Assembly (NCBI RefSeq): GCF_026222555.1
Contig: NZ_CP098511.1
Location: forward strand, 2,027,501 to 2,091,500
Reading direction: 5' to 3'
DNA: 64,000 bases
Source: Aquimarina sp. ERC-38
Lineage (GTDB): Bacteria > Bacteroidota > Bacteroidia > Flavobacteriales > Flavobacteriaceae
Under the pieces are notes generated by a model that searched no databases, was not told the origin of the DNA, and saw only the letters and a list, made by a program, of their open reading frames with translations. Each line of letters opens with the position of its first letter. Position 1 is the stretch's first letter. This document shows, piece by piece, positions 1 through 8,765 of this stretch. Both the position numbers and the translations under genes were made by a program.

Positions 1-718
1 TTCAGAGGTTTTAAAAAAATTTCCAAGCTTAGAAAAGTCAGAAGATGAAATTAAAAATCTGATGCAGCATATACAGTACTATTTTCCGGAAATAAAGGTG
101 CCACGAGTAGTGACCATTACCTCAGATGTGGATTATCAACAAAAAATAATCCTGGCTGATAGCCTTCTATTAATTTCGCTAGATACATATCTAGGTACGG
201 ACCATTATTTTTACCAGGGCATCCAGCAGTTTATCAAAAAGAATTTTAATGCAGACCAGCTTACCTCAGATATTGCCGCTCGGTATTTAAAAGAAATTAT
301 TCCGTTACCATCTGATCGTACTTTCCTGGCAAATATGATTTATTATGGTAAAGAACTCTATGGCAAAAGCAAGTTATTACCACAAAGTAGCGAAGCACAA
401 CTGATAGGATATACCGATGAAGAATGGCAGTGGGTCTTAGAAAACGAAGAACAGGTTTGGCGTTACTTTATAGATAGGGAATTATTGTATAAAACCGATA
501 AGAATTTGAGTACCCGGTTTTTGTACCCTGCTCCATTTTCAAAATTTAATCTTCAACTGATTGATAACGAATCCCCGGATCGTGTAGGTAGGTTTATAGG
601 TTGGCAAATCGTAAAATCATTTATGCGCAATAAGGACGTATCTTTGCGACAACTTATTAATGAAGATGCTGACCAGCTATTTAAAGCATCCCGATATAAA
701 CCAAAAAAGAATGAGTAA
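1..718 (+). CDS. gldB: GldB, gliding motility lipoprotein (5' truncated by window edge)
   Basis: The reading frame is open from base 2, so the N-terminus with the expected lipoprotein signal lies outside the window; about 238 residues remain. The visible part (YYFPEIKVPRVVTITSDVDY, DSLLLISLDTYLG, IDNESPDRVGRFIGWQIVKSFM) matches the GldB family, which I recognise by eye. GldB is needed for gliding in Flavobacterium and is thought to act at the cell envelope in connection with the T9SS/gliding machinery. Its stop overlaps the start of gldC by 8 bp, the usual gldB-gldC arrangement. An internal ATG at 62 is not the true start. Confidence 0.9.
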   Translation, partial: SEVLKKFPSLEKSEDEIKNLMQHIQYYFPEIKVPRVVTITSDVDYQQKIILADSLLLISLDTYLGTDHYFYQGIQQFIKKNFNADQLTSDIAARYLKEIIPLPSDRTFLANMIYYGKELYGKSKLLPQSSEAQLIGYTDEEWQWVLENEEQVWRYFIDRELLYKTDKNLSTRFLYPAPFSKFNLQLIDNESPDRVGRFIGWQIVKSFMRNKDVSLRQLINEDADQLFKASRYKPKKNE

Positions 719-1049
719 AATACATACTTCAGAAATAAAAATTGATGTGTCGCTTGATGAAAATAAGGTGCCGGAAAAATTAAAGTGGACGGCAAAAGAC
801 GGGGGAGTTATAAATGAGGAAACCAAAGCGATGCTTTTATCCGTATGGGATCCTAAAAAACAAGAAAGCCTACGTATTGATTTATGGACTAAAGATATGC
901 CGGTAGATGAAATGCGTTTATTCTTTTATCAGACGTTGGTATCTATGAGTGATACGTTTTACCGTGCTACTCAAGACGAAAAAATGACGGCTACCATGAA
1001 AGATTTTTGCGACTACTTTGCAGAAAAATTAGATCTTATCAAGAAGTAA
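711..1049 (+). CDS. gldC: GldC, gliding motility protein
   Basis: This 112-residue cytoplasmic protein starts MSKIHTSEIKIDVSLDENKVP and contains the conserved KLKWTAKDGG segment and a helical C-terminus, all typical of GldC. The family is small and soluble, and is associated with gliding motility in Bacteroidota. I chose the ATG at 711, which overlaps the end of gldB by 8 bp; the open frame extends to an ATG at 660, but those 17 residues are not GldC-like. Translational coupling to gldB is likely. Confidence 0.92.
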   Translation: MSKIHTSEIKIDVSLDENKVPEKLKWTAKDGGVINEETKAMLLSVWDPKKQESLRIDLWTKDMPVDEMRLFFYQTLVSMSDTFYRATQDEKMTATMKDFCDYFAEKLDLIKK

Positions 1050-1200
1050 TTGATAAATTTTATTATGAAAATTAATTTGGGGTTAGTGTTATAAAGCAAA
1101 AACTATAAGTTTTGTAATATCTCAGTTGAGTTTGAAATTAAACATAGTATCAATCATACTGAAGCAAATGCAAAAATATGCCCGAATATGACGGATATAT

Positions 1201-1233
1201 AAAAAACGCCTGGAGAAGAATCAGGCGTTTTTT
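1201..1233. terminator. Bidirectional rho-independent terminator
   Basis: AAAAAACGCCTG and CAGGCGTTTTTT form a perfect hairpin with a 9-nt loop, flanked by an A-run and a T-run. It lies between convergent gldC and the yiaA-like gene and can serve both strands. Confidence 0.85.
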
Positions 1234-1296
1234 ATGTTATAAATTTCGGTCAACAATTTAGATTTAAACTCAGTTAATTATTTACTTAATGTTATT

Positions 1297-1725
1297 TTAA
1301 ACTTTTATATCTCGTGTATTTTTCTGTACGGCTATGGCCGAAAAAAGACTCAAAATAAAAGACATTGCATAAAATCCTTTCTCACTCAATGTTAATTCGG
1401 CATTCCATAAAACTATAATTAGCAATAGGATAGAAGCCAAAGAACAAAACCAACTAATTCCTGAATAAATTTCAGTTACCGGAATACCTTCCATTCGGTC
1501 ACGTACACTTTTTTGTACTGAAACTACAGCAAAAAGTCCAAAGAGTAAGATAGTAAAATAATAACCTTTTTCATTTAACTCCATTACTGCGTTCCAGAGT
1601 CCAATACAGTAAGAAGTCATTCCTGTGACTAGAGCAATCCAAGAAACTGAAATAAATGCCTTAGTTGGTTTTAGTCCGATATTCTTTGTACTTGCTTCCT
1701 TTTCGTTAAAAATTTGATTTTCCAT
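1297..1725 (-). CDS. YiaA/YiaB-type two-helix inner membrane protein
   Basis: This is a 142-residue integral membrane protein built from two copies of the YiaA/B two-helix unit: about residues 24-75 (AFISVSWIALVTGMTSYCIG ... QKSVRDR) and about 88-140 (ISWFCSLASILLLII ... QKNTRD). Each unit ends in a QK(S/N)xRD motif, so the gene looks like an internal duplication, as in E. coli YiaA. No biochemical function is established for the family. The gene is monocistronic, convergent with gldC, and faces away from the next gene. Confidence 0.8.
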   Translation of the reverse strand: MENQIFNEKEASTKNIGLKPTKAFISVSWIALVTGMTSYCIGLWNAVMELNEKGYYFTILLFGLFAVVSVQKSVRDRMEGIPVTEIYSGISWFCSLASILLLIIVLWNAELTLSEKGFYAMSFILSLFSAIAVQKNTRDIKV

Positions 1726-1895
1726 AATAATAAGTTTTAAAAATGATTTTCTGATTAATTATGGTACAAAAATGAGGGCTTTACCAATATTAAAAAATTC
1801 AGTTTTAAGTAAAAACTTACGATTAAAGTTTTGCTTTATTTTATTTATTATATTGAAAAATAATTAGTTAAATAATAAAAATCATACGATTAAAA

Positions 1896-3386
1896 ATGCT
1901 TGATAAGTTAATTTCTGTACTATCTAAAGAAGAAAAGAAAAAGTTTATTAAGTATCTAAAGAGTAGGAACAAAAGAAATGATAGCAAAAATATTAAGTTG
2001 TTTGATTTATTAAGTTCAAATCCGTTGATTAAACATCCGGATGTTCATCTTTATGATCATACTGCTAAAAATCAATATTACGCCGTGGTCAACAGGCTTA
2101 CTAACAACTTAATTGATTTTATTGCTGTTAGGCATTTGGACGAGGAAGAAACAAAAGATGTTACTCTTATTAAATGGATAGCAACCAGTCGTGTCTTATT
2201 GCAACATAATGAAATTAAGGAAGCATTTAATTTATTAGAAAAAGCAGAAAAAAAAGCAATAAAAGGCGAACTCTACACATATCTACATGAAATTTATCAG
2301 ATTCAAATCCAATATGCTCATTTACAACAAAAAGAAACCCTGGATCAAATTCTTGGTAAACTAAGGGGTAATCAAATAGCATTACAAAGGGATAGTAATT
2401 TAACTGTACTATATGCTTCTATAAAACAAGTACTTATTCGTACAGATATAGCACAACAATCCATTCCTCTGGATCAGGTGATCCGTCAGATTTTAAATCA
2501 AACCGGGATAATTATTACGGCAGACCTTTCTTTTAAAGCCCTATATCAATTGATTCACCTGTTTTCAGAACATGCAACGGTGCGAAGAGATTTTTACACG
2601 GTCTTACCTTTTATGGAAGAATGTTACCGAATTTTTAAGGATAAATTAAAAACCATCGCAAATACAGAGTATCAAATTGAAATTCTCTATATCATAGGAA
2701 ATGCTTTTTTTCGTAATAAATATTTTCTGAAAGCTTGGTCCTACGTAAAAGAAGCAGAGCAATTAATTAAGAATACTTCAAACAAACCTACAACTTCATC
2801 CAGAAACATATACTTATTAAAATCGCTGCTTTACAATTACACCGGAGCCTCGGAGAAAGCTATTCTACTTTTAGAATCTATAAAAAAAGGATCAACACGT
2901 TTCTCTGTTGATTTTGAATTTAAGGTACACCTCAGTTTACTAGTGTTTTATTTTCAGCAAGAACAGTATAAAAAGTCTTTACGTATATTTTCGCTTTTTG
3001 AACATACGGATGCCTATTATCAAAAACGAATAGGGCAGGATTGGATTGTTAAGAAAGACCTTGTCGAAATTTTATTACGTATAGAATTAGAACAAATTGG
3101 TTTAGTAGCATCCCGATTAGCCAGTTTTTTAAAAAAACATAAAAAATACCTTCGTGCTATACATGAGGATAGGGTGTTAACCTTTGTAAGCTTAATTACC
3201 TATTATCATAAGCACCCCGAAAAAAGAAAAACAAAGTATTTTATTGATAAAATTGAAGTTTCTTTTAAATGGAAAGAACATTCGCAGGAAGATATTTATG
3301 TAATGAGTTTTTATGCCTGGCTTAAAAGCAGAACCTCAGGAGGATCACTTTATACAGTAACCCTGGATTTAATAAATGCTACCTAG
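1896..3386 (+). CDS. Uncharacterised helical-repeat protein (496 aa)
   Basis: I do not recognise a named family. The protein has no signal peptide or membrane segment. It begins with a basic helix (MLDKLISVLSKEEKKKFIKYLKSRNKR) and continues as a long series of amphipathic helices, for example HNEIKEAFNLLEKAEKKAIK and NKYFLKAWSYVKEAEQLIKN. Their spacing is compatible with TPR-like helical hairpins across residues 90-480. It is lysine-rich and probably cytoplasmic. It stands alone, with 170 bp of AT-rich DNA upstream and more than 500 bp downstream without genes. A scaffolding or regulatory role is only a guess from the fold. Confidence 0.6.
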   Translation: MLDKLISVLSKEEKKKFIKYLKSRNKRNDSKNIKLFDLLSSNPLIKHPDVHLYDHTAKNQYYAVVNRLTNNLIDFIAVRHLDEEETKDVTLIKWIATSRVLLQHNEIKEAFNLLEKAEKKAIKGELYTYLHEIYQIQIQYAHLQQKETLDQILGKLRGNQIALQRDSNLTVLYASIKQVLIRTDIAQQSIPLDQVIRQILNQTGIIITADLSFKALYQLIHLFSEHATVRRDFYTVLPFMEECYRIFKDKLKTIANTEYQIEILYIIGNAFFRNKYFLKAWSYVKEAEQLIKNTSNKPTTSSRNIYLLKSLLYNYTGASEKAILLLESIKKGSTRFSVDFEFKVHLSLLVFYFQQEQYKKSLRIFSLFEHTDAYYQKRIGQDWIVKKDLVEILLRIELEQIGLVASRLASFLKKHKKYLRAIHEDRVLTFVSLITYYHKHPEKRKTKYFIDKIEVSFKWKEHSQEDIYVMSFYAWLKSRTSGGSLYTVTLDLINAT

Positions 3387-3497
3387 TCAATCCCTAAAAA
3401 TTAGGTTTTGAGGTATTTAGGATGGGTTTATTGTTTTTATAACGATGTGTATAAAATAATTTTTTAAACTCTTTCTTAAGTATGGCTCTCCTGGCGG

Positions 3498-3521
3498 GAA
3501 GTACTAAATTTATAGTACTTC
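3498..3521. repeat. 9-bp inverted repeat
   Basis: GAAGTACTA and TAGTACTTC are separated by 6 nt (AATTTA). There is no T-run, so it is probably not a terminator. It could be a structured 3' UTR element of the upstream gene or a relic. Confidence 0.5.
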
Positions 3522-3777
3522 TATACCGTAAGAATCTACTCAGTGATGGATATCCTCTTAATTCCGGAATTACTAATACAAGTATTTACACCATTTTGTA
3601 AATAAAGCCATGTGATTCTAACTGCCTGAAAAAACTGTTATCAACTATAGCTAAAGAGATATTAAATAATCTAACCTCTTCTAAAAGAACAACCAATTAT
3701 TAATTTTTATAAAGAATGGATTTTTTAGGTATTTTGTATGATATGTATAGGGATTTACACATAACCACTTAAAAAAC

Positions 3778-3802
3778 AAAAACGCCCGGTAAGGGCGTTT
3801 TT
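3778..3802. terminator. Bidirectional rho-independent terminator
   Basis: AAAAACGCCC-GGTAA-GGGCGTTTTT is a perfect 10-bp stem including the A/T flanks. It lies about 150 bp past the stop of the minus-strand lipoprotein gene and about 390 bp past the plus-strand 496-residue gene. Confidence 0.8.
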
Positions 3803-3949
3803 AGAACAGTTACTATTTAGAAACTTACTTGTTTTCAACAAACAGAGTTGACGTAAAATATCATTAGATAATTTTTAGTTACTTAATATTTATAGAGCAT
3901 TAAAGTTTAGGTATTTATACTTCTTTGAAACCATCATTTTCTATAATTA

Positions 3950-5257
3950 TTATAAAGCACAAGCAGGTGCTTTTACAATTTCGAAAATACCATTATCATT
4001 TCTACCTGTCATATAAAGCCAACCCTCATAAAATTCAAAATTTGTAATATCAATATCATAGTTTTCATCAACACCTTCTAATTTGGGAGATGTAATACTA
4101 AGATCTAATTTTTTTATAATAGTATTATCTGAGCCATCCAAAGGATTCAACAAAAGGTATAAATTATCTCCGTTTAGAGTCATATCATTAACAATATATG
4201 CATCCTTATCACCAGAAAAAACTAGTGTTTGTTTTATATTAGGGTCGTCTACATTAATCTTGTAAATACGAAACCCCTTTTCACCACCTTGGATCACTGT
4301 ATAAAGAGATTGTTTCTCAAATAAAATATGGGTAGCAATACCAATATCCTGACTAAAAGTAATAACATTTGTAGGTTTAGGTGGCGATTGCGTAAGATCC
4401 ATCTTCATAATATTTCTATTATCGGTCTTAAATCCTCCAACCATATACATATCATTACCTTTAATGGCTTTGCTTCTAGCTCTGTAATCATCTATTGCTT
4501 CAACTAAGCTTGGCTCTTTTATACTAGTATCTATCTTATAAATTTTAAAGAAATCAATTACATTATCTACAGAAACATAAAGTATATCATCTTTAAATAC
4601 TAGATCGTATACCCATCCCGTTATATTTTCACTAACATCAACAACTTTTATGGGTAATGCATTAGTATCAGAAAGATCTAACTTATAAATAGCCACTCCT
4701 GGGGGTCCTAAACCAATCAATTTTGTTTGTGCATAATAAATGTATCCGTCTTTAAAGGTAAAGTTTCGATAGAGAAATTCAGAGCTAGAAGCAACAGGCA
4801 ATACCGTATCTTCGCATGGCACAAGTTTATGAGTAATAGATTGCTCAACATCTTGATCACATGAAAGTGTTTTTACGGTTACAAAGAATTCGGTCTCGCC
4901 TTCTTTTAATTGCCAGGATATACCACTGGTTGTAATACTATCCATGGTGTGGGTCCCATCTTTATCAATTACCTTCCATGTATATATAGCGTCTTTGGTA
5001 ATAGAAGAAGTTGCTTCTACGGTAACTTTTGCTTTATTGTTAGCATCCTCTTGTAAAGCAAGCGAAACCTCCGGACAAATTTCGTTAACCATGCTATCCT
5101 CATCAGTATCACCAGTATTATCATCTTGGCTACAGGCTGTAATACATAGTAGTAATGTTAGAAGGCTAAGCTTTATATATTTTAAAACGCGTAATCTAAA
5201 TCTTAATTCAGAATGGTTGCTTTCCAGTAGCTCTTTACTTTTTGTTTTTAGTATCAT
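3950..5257 (-). CDS. Lipoprotein with probable beta-propeller domain
   Basis: The N-terminal hydrophobic segment ends in a lipobox (LLLCITAC-SQDD), so the mature protein should be a lipid-anchored envelope protein. An acidic linker (DDNTGDTDEDS) is followed by an Ig/PKD-like segment (about residues 60-145: VTVEATSSITKDAIYTWKV). Repeats then continue to the C-terminus (KLDLSDT..., KIDTSI..., KMDLTQS..., KINVDD..., KLDLSIT...), which look like propeller blades. The function is unknown. I prefer the ATG at 5257, preceded by an A-rich stretch; an in-frame ATG at 5302 would give an even longer pre-signal region. It may be a single-gene unit ending at the 3778 terminator. Confidence 0.65.
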   Translation of the reverse strand: MILKTKSKELLESNHSELRFRLRVLKYIKLSLLTLLLCITACSQDDNTGDTDEDSMVNEICPEVSLALQEDANNKAKVTVEATSSITKDAIYTWKVIDKDGTHTMDSITTSGISWQLKEGETEFFVTVKTLSCDQDVEQSITHKLVPCEDTVLPVASSSEFLYRNFTFKDGYIYYAQTKLIGLGPPGVAIYKLDLSDTNALPIKVVDVSENITGWVYDLVFKDDILYVSVDNVIDFFKIYKIDTSIKEPSLVEAIDDYRARSKAIKGNDMYMVGGFKTDNRNIMKMDLTQSPPKPTNVITFSQDIGIATHILFEKQSLYTVIQGGEKGFRIYKINVDDPNIKQTLVFSGDKDAYIVNDMTLNGDNLYLLLNPLDGSDNTIIKKLDLSITSPKLEGVDENYDIDITNFEFYEGWLYMTGRNDNGIFEIVKAPACAL

Positions 5258-5403
5258 CTTTTTAAATTTATGGTGATTTAATAGTATAACGGGCAACATC
5301 ATAAAAACCCTACCATAAAAACTTACATTAACAATAAAAGTTTAAAAGAACACCATCCTGTCAAACAGTATTATGAGAGATCAAGAGATAAGGAATCGCT
5401 TAA

Positions 5404-5605
5404 TAACTTAGTAACTAAGTAACCCCATAACCAAAAAACCAGTGCCTTTTGCCTAGTGCCTATTCGACTAATAAAACAACCCAATAACCATAAAACTTTT
5501 GGCTATTGCCTAGTGCCTATTCAACTAATAAAACAACCCAATAACCATAAAACTTTTGGCTATTGCCTAGTGCCTATTCAACTAATCAAATAACCCAATA
5601 ATTAT
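5404..5605. repeat. 57-bp tandem repeat array (intergenic)
   Basis: Two adjacent 57-bp units, 5461-5517 and 5518-5574, differ at one base in my reading. A degenerate unit precedes them (5404-5460) and a partial unit follows. The core is GCCTAGTGCCTATTCAACTAA followed by AACCCAATAACC-type sequence. It fills the space between the 3' end of engB and the upstream side of the lipoprotein gene. A related array with 52-bp spacing lies at 42614-42795. Confidence 0.85.
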
Positions 5606-5635
5606 CAACTAACAACCAGTAACCAACTAAAAACC

Positions 5636-6247
5636 CTACTTAACAGATCCTGAAACTTCCTGATTGATACTGTCTATATATTGTAATACTTCATCTCTTC
5701 CTAATCCGGAACTAGATGAGGTTATAAGGTAATGCGGTACTTCTTCCCAATAAGTTAATAATTCGTTTTTATAAGCTTCAATCTGAACTTCCAGTTTTTT
5801 TTCTGATAGCTTATCCCCTTTAGTAAAAAGAATAGAAAACGGAATTTGATTTTCTCCTAGCCATTGCATAAATTCCAAATCAATTTTTTGAGGCTCATGT
5901 CGGCAGTCAATCAAGACAAAAGCAGAAACCAGTTGGGTTCTTTTGGAAAAATAGGCAGTAATAAATTTTTGAAATACTTTTTTAGAAGATTTTGAAACCC
6001 GTGCATAACCATACCCTGGTAAGTCTACTAAAAACCAGCTTTTATTTATCAAAAAGTGATTAATTAACTGGGTCTTACCCGGCCTTCCTGAAGTTTTAGC
6101 CAGGCTTTTACGCTGGGTCAACATATTTATTAGAGAAGACTTACCCACGTTAGAACGTCCGATAAAGGCATATTCAGGTAAACGCTCCTTTGGGCATTTA
6201 CTAACATCACTATTACTGATCACAAATTCGGCACTGGTAATTTTCAA
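5636..6247 (-). CDS. engB: Ribosome biogenesis GTPase EngB/YihA (YsxC)
   Basis: This 203-residue TrmE-Era-like GTPase acts in 50S subunit assembly. The G motifs are visible: G1 GRSNVGKS at residues 30-37, the threonine of G2 in SGRPGKTQ, G3 DLPG at about 75-78, G4 TKGDK and G5 SSSSG. Length is normal for the family. The first codon is TTG (6247): an in-frame stop lies five codons upstream and MKITSAEFVISN fits family N-termini, so a non-ATG start is likely. The hydrolase gene lies 43 bp upstream, suggesting a two-gene operon. The repeat array begins about 30 bp past the stop. Confidence 0.93.
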   Translation of the reverse strand: MKITSAEFVISNSDVSKCPKERLPEYAFIGRSNVGKSSLINMLTQRKSLAKTSGRPGKTQLINHFLINKSWFLVDLPGYGYARVSKSSKKVFQKFITAYFSKRTQLVSAFVLIDCRHEPQKIDLEFMQWLGENQIPFSILFTKGDKLSEKKLEVQIEAYKNELLTYWEEVPHYLITSSSSGLGRDEVLQYIDSINQEVSGSVK

Positions 6248-6290
6248 AATACTATGGGTTTATGGTCTAAAACAGTTACAAAGATGATAG

Positions 6291-7055
6291 TTACAATCCT
6301 CTTTCCTGTAACCATGTGTGTAGAATTTTATTAAAAGCCTCCGGATGTTCCATCATAGCAGCATGTCCGCATTCATCAATCCAAAAGAGGTCAGAATCAG
6401 GTAATAACTTATTAAAATCATCCGCAACTTCAGGTGGAGTAACATTATCATCTTTACCCCAAATAATACAGGTAGGCGTTTTCATATTAGGTAAGTCCGA
6501 AGCCATATTATGTCGGATAGCACTTTTTGCAATGGCCAAAGTCCGTATAAGTTTATTCCGGTCATTTACCGTAGCATATACTTCATCTACAATTTCCTTA
6601 GTAGCAATTTTCGGGTCATAAAAGACATTTTCAGCTTTGGCTTTGATATAATCATAATCCCCTCTTTTAGGATAGCTCTCTCCCATAGCACTTTCATAAA
6701 GTCCTGAACTTCCGGTTATGACAAGTGCTTTGACTTTTTCAGGAAACATTTTACTCCCTAACAAAGCAATATGGCCTCCCAGAGAGTTACCTAGTAGAAT
6801 AACCTTTTGATAACCCAGTGCATCAATAAATTCTCCCAGGTACTTAGCAAATGTACCTACACTTGTTTTGATAAGGGGCATGTCATATAGAGGTAGTTCT
6901 GGGATTAGTACTTTATATCCTTTTCCTGGAAAGAAGTCCACAACACCACCAAAATTACTTAAGCCTCCCATCAACCCATGCAATATGATAATAGGAGTAC
7001 CCTCTCCGGATTCTAAATAACTAAATTTTCCTTGTTTTTGTAACTCGTGTGTCAT
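6291..7055 (-). CDS. Alpha/beta-fold hydrolase
   Basis: This is a 254-residue cytoplasmic alpha/beta hydrolase. Visible features are the oxyanion-hole HG (LHGLMGG, about 25-31), the nucleophile elbow GNSLGG with Ser91, the acid in WGKDDNVTPP (near 200), and the catalytic His in CGHAAMMEHPEAF near the C-terminus. The triad is complete. The substrate is unknown; C-C hydrolases and esterases share this architecture. I chose ATG 7055 (MTHELQKQGKF) because the longer frame at 7070 would need a TTG codon. It is probably cotranscribed with engB. Confidence 0.85.
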   Translation of the reverse strand: MTHELQKQGKFSYLESGEGTPIIILHGLMGGLSNFGGVVDFFPGKGYKVLIPELPLYDMPLIKTSVGTFAKYLGEFIDALGYQKVILLGNSLGGHIALLGSKMFPEKVKALVITGSSGLYESAMGESYPKRGDYDYIKAKAENVFYDPKIATKEIVDEVYATVNDRNKLIRTLAIAKSAIRHNMASDLPNMKTPTCIIWGKDDNVTPPEVADDFNKLLPDSDLFWIDECGHAAMMEHPEAFNKILHTWLQERGL

Positions 7056-7297
7056 TAAAGCTCTTTGCAAACTCTTAGAGCAAATATAGCACTTTCAAAA
7101 TAAGTTTCACCTTTTTTCAGAAATAGTCATTAGGTATTTTTATTAAGTAAATTTTCAGTATTTACATTAATTTTCCATAAGAATTTAATAGGAATCACAC
7201 TAGCTTTTTTCAATTTTTCAAGGCTAGTTTCCTTAACATTTTTAGGGGCTTTTATACTACATATCAGCCATTTATTAAAAAATTATTTATTAACAAT

Positions 7298-7323
7298 GTG
7301 GTAAGAAGTGGTAGAAAGTGGTA
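7298..7323. promoter_or_regulatory. Probable MraZ operator: three direct GTGGTA repeats
   Basis: GTGGTA occurs at 7298-7303, 7308-7313 and 7318-7323, spaced exactly 10 bp, just upstream of the putative mraZ -7 box. MraZ proteins are known to bind short direct repeats with about one-turn spacing in front of mraZ. Autorepression of the dcw operon from this site is inferred from position and periodicity. Confidence 0.75.
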
Positions 7324-7333
7324 ATTTTTTCAA

Positions 7334-7341
7334 TATATTTG
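7334..7341 (+). promoter_or_regulatory. Candidate -7 box of the dcw operon promoter
   Basis: TATATTTG matches the Bacteroidota -7 consensus TAnnTTTG and lies 26 bp before the mraZ start. No clear -33 TTG is visible; that region is occupied by the GTGGTA repeats, so bound MraZ would be expected to block RNA polymerase. Confidence 0.6.
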
Positions 7342-7367
7342 ACAATAGAACTTTAAAGTAAACGCTG

Positions 7368-7838
7368 TTGACCCATCTTATTGGTACATACGAATGTAAG
7401 GCAGATGCTAAAGGCAGATTAATGCTTCCGGCCGCTTTTAAAAAGCAGTTGGCACCCGTTTTACAAGAGGGTTTTGTACTGAAAAGAGGCGTGTTTCAAC
7501 CCTGTTTGGAATTGTATCCCATGAAAGAATGGAATTTATTAATGCAAAAGATGAATAGGTTGAACAGGTTTAAAAAAAAGAATAATGATTTTATAAGAAG
7601 GTTCACGGCAGGAGTAAAGATGATAGAGATAGATGGAACCGGTCGCTTATTAATTCCAAAAGACTTAATTGTATTTGCCGGAATTACTAAAGAATTGGTT
7701 TTATCCTCAGCAGTGAACATTTTAGAGATATGGGATAAAGATAAATATGAACAGGCAATAGATGATGCAACCTCAGATTTTGCAGATCTAGCTGAAGAAG
7801 TAATGGGATTTGAAGATGATGGTAATGAGTTATCATAA
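7368..7838 (+). CDS. mraZ: MraZ, dcw-operon transcriptional regulator
   Basis: This 156-residue protein has two AbrB-like SpoVT/MraZ half-domains: LIGTYECKADAKGRLMLPAAF near the N-terminus and KMIEIDGTGRLLIPKDLI in the second half. Both contain the D(A/G)xGR(L)xxP motif used for DNA contact. MraZ is the first gene of the dcw cluster and represses it in other bacteria. The first codon is TTG (7368): there is a stop three codons upstream and the residues from MTHLIGTYE fit the family. It overlaps rsmH. Confidence 0.93.
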   Translation: MTHLIGTYECKADAKGRLMLPAAFKKQLAPVLQEGFVLKRGVFQPCLELYPMKEWNLLMQKMNRLNRFKKKNNDFIRRFTAGVKMIEIDGTGRLLIPKDLIVFAGITKELVLSSAVNILEIWDKDKYEQAIDDATSDFADLAEEVMGFEDDGNELS

Positions 7839-8727
7839 TTCGGTATTATTAAAAGATACGGTAGACGGCTTAAATATTCGTCCGGATGGCATATACGTGG
7901 ATGTTACCTATGGGGGAGGTGGTCATTCCAAAGAAATTCTAAGTCGGTTATCTGATACCGGTAAGTTATATGCATTCGATCAGGATGCCGATGCTCAAGA
8001 TAATATCATTGATGATCCCAGATTAGTGCTTATTCCGGAAAATTTCAGGTATATCAAACGTTTTCTACGCCTCTTTGGGATTAAAAAAGTAGATGGTATT
8101 CTGGGAGATTTTGGAGTCTCTTCGCATCAGTTTGACCAGGCCGACCGTGGTTTTTCCACGCGATTTGAAGCCAGATTGGATATGCGAATGAATCAAAATG
8201 ATTCCATATCTGCCATCGAAGTTTTAAATACTTATGAGGAAGAGGGTCTTCGAAAAATGTTTTGGGATTATGGCGAATTAAGAAACGCTCCTAAACTGGC
8301 TCGAACCCTTATTTCAGCCAGAAAAAATAAAACGATTGAAAGTAGTACGGACTTAAAAGAAATTTTACAGGCTTTTTTACCAGCTCATAAAGAACACAAA
8401 ATACTCGCACAAATATTTCAAGCAATACGTATAGAAGTTAATCAGGAAATTCAGGTTTTAAAAGAATTTTTACAGCAAACCCCCGAGTTATTATCTCCGG
8501 GAGGTCGGTTAAGCTTAATCTCCTATCACTCCCTGGAAGACAGATTGGTAAAACGCTACATCCGCAGTGGTTTATTTGAAGGAGAACCTGAAAAAGATGT
8601 TTTTGGAAATATCTCGGTACCCTTTAAAAAAATAAACGGACTGATTGTACCAGGCGTCGAAGAGATTAGACAAAATAATCGGGCCAGAAGTGCCAAGTTG
8701 AGGATAGCAGAACGTATAGCAAATTAA
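7825..8727 (+). CDS. rsmH: 16S rRNA m4C1402 methyltransferase RsmH
   Basis: RsmH (MraW) is a SAM-dependent N4-methyltransferase acting on C1402 of 16S rRNA. The protein is 300 residues from MSYHNSVLL and shows the SAM loop DVTYGGGGHS, the FDQDADA acidic segment, GDFGVSSHQ, and the C-terminal SYHSLEDRLVKR and NNRARSAKLRIAERI motifs. I use the ATG at 7825; the in-frame ATG at 7810 would add MKMMV. It overlaps the mraZ end by 14 bp. Length is normal. Confidence 0.93.
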   Translation: MSYHNSVLLKDTVDGLNIRPDGIYVDVTYGGGGHSKEILSRLSDTGKLYAFDQDADAQDNIIDDPRLVLIPENFRYIKRFLRLFGIKKVDGILGDFGVSSHQFDQADRGFSTRFEARLDMRMNQNDSISAIEVLNTYEEEGLRKMFWDYGELRNAPKLARTLISARKNKTIESSTDLKEILQAFLPAHKEHKILAQIFQAIRIEVNQEIQVLKEFLQQTPELLSPGGRLSLISYHSLEDRLVKRYIRSGLFEGEPEKDVFGNISVPFKKINGLIVPGVEEIRQNNRARSAKLRIAERIAN

Positions 8728-8765
8728 GGGAATAGTAGATAATTAGTAATAGTAAAGTACCCTAC

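Larger units (their letters stand above)
3387..3949. other. Gene-free interval with hairpin and terminator
   Basis: No coding region is visible in these 563 AT-rich bases. They hold an inverted repeat at 3498-3521 and a terminator-like hairpin at 3778-3802. No promoter for the flanking genes is needed here because both end in this interval. Confidence 0.6.

Noticed and set aside
4944..5276. Plus-strand ORF of 110 codons antisense to the lipoprotein gene
   Set aside because: Serine/leucine-rich shadow of the minus-strand lipoprotein; no family features or start context.
5404..5605. Possible CRISPR array
   Set aside because: The periodic 57-bp units are almost identical throughout, with no variable spacers between short repeats and no cas genes nearby; it is a plain tandem repeat.
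6291..7070. Longer start (TTG at 7070) for the alpha/beta hydrolase
   Set aside because: ATG at 7055 gives MTHELQKQGKF, which fits the family, and the extension adds only five residues.
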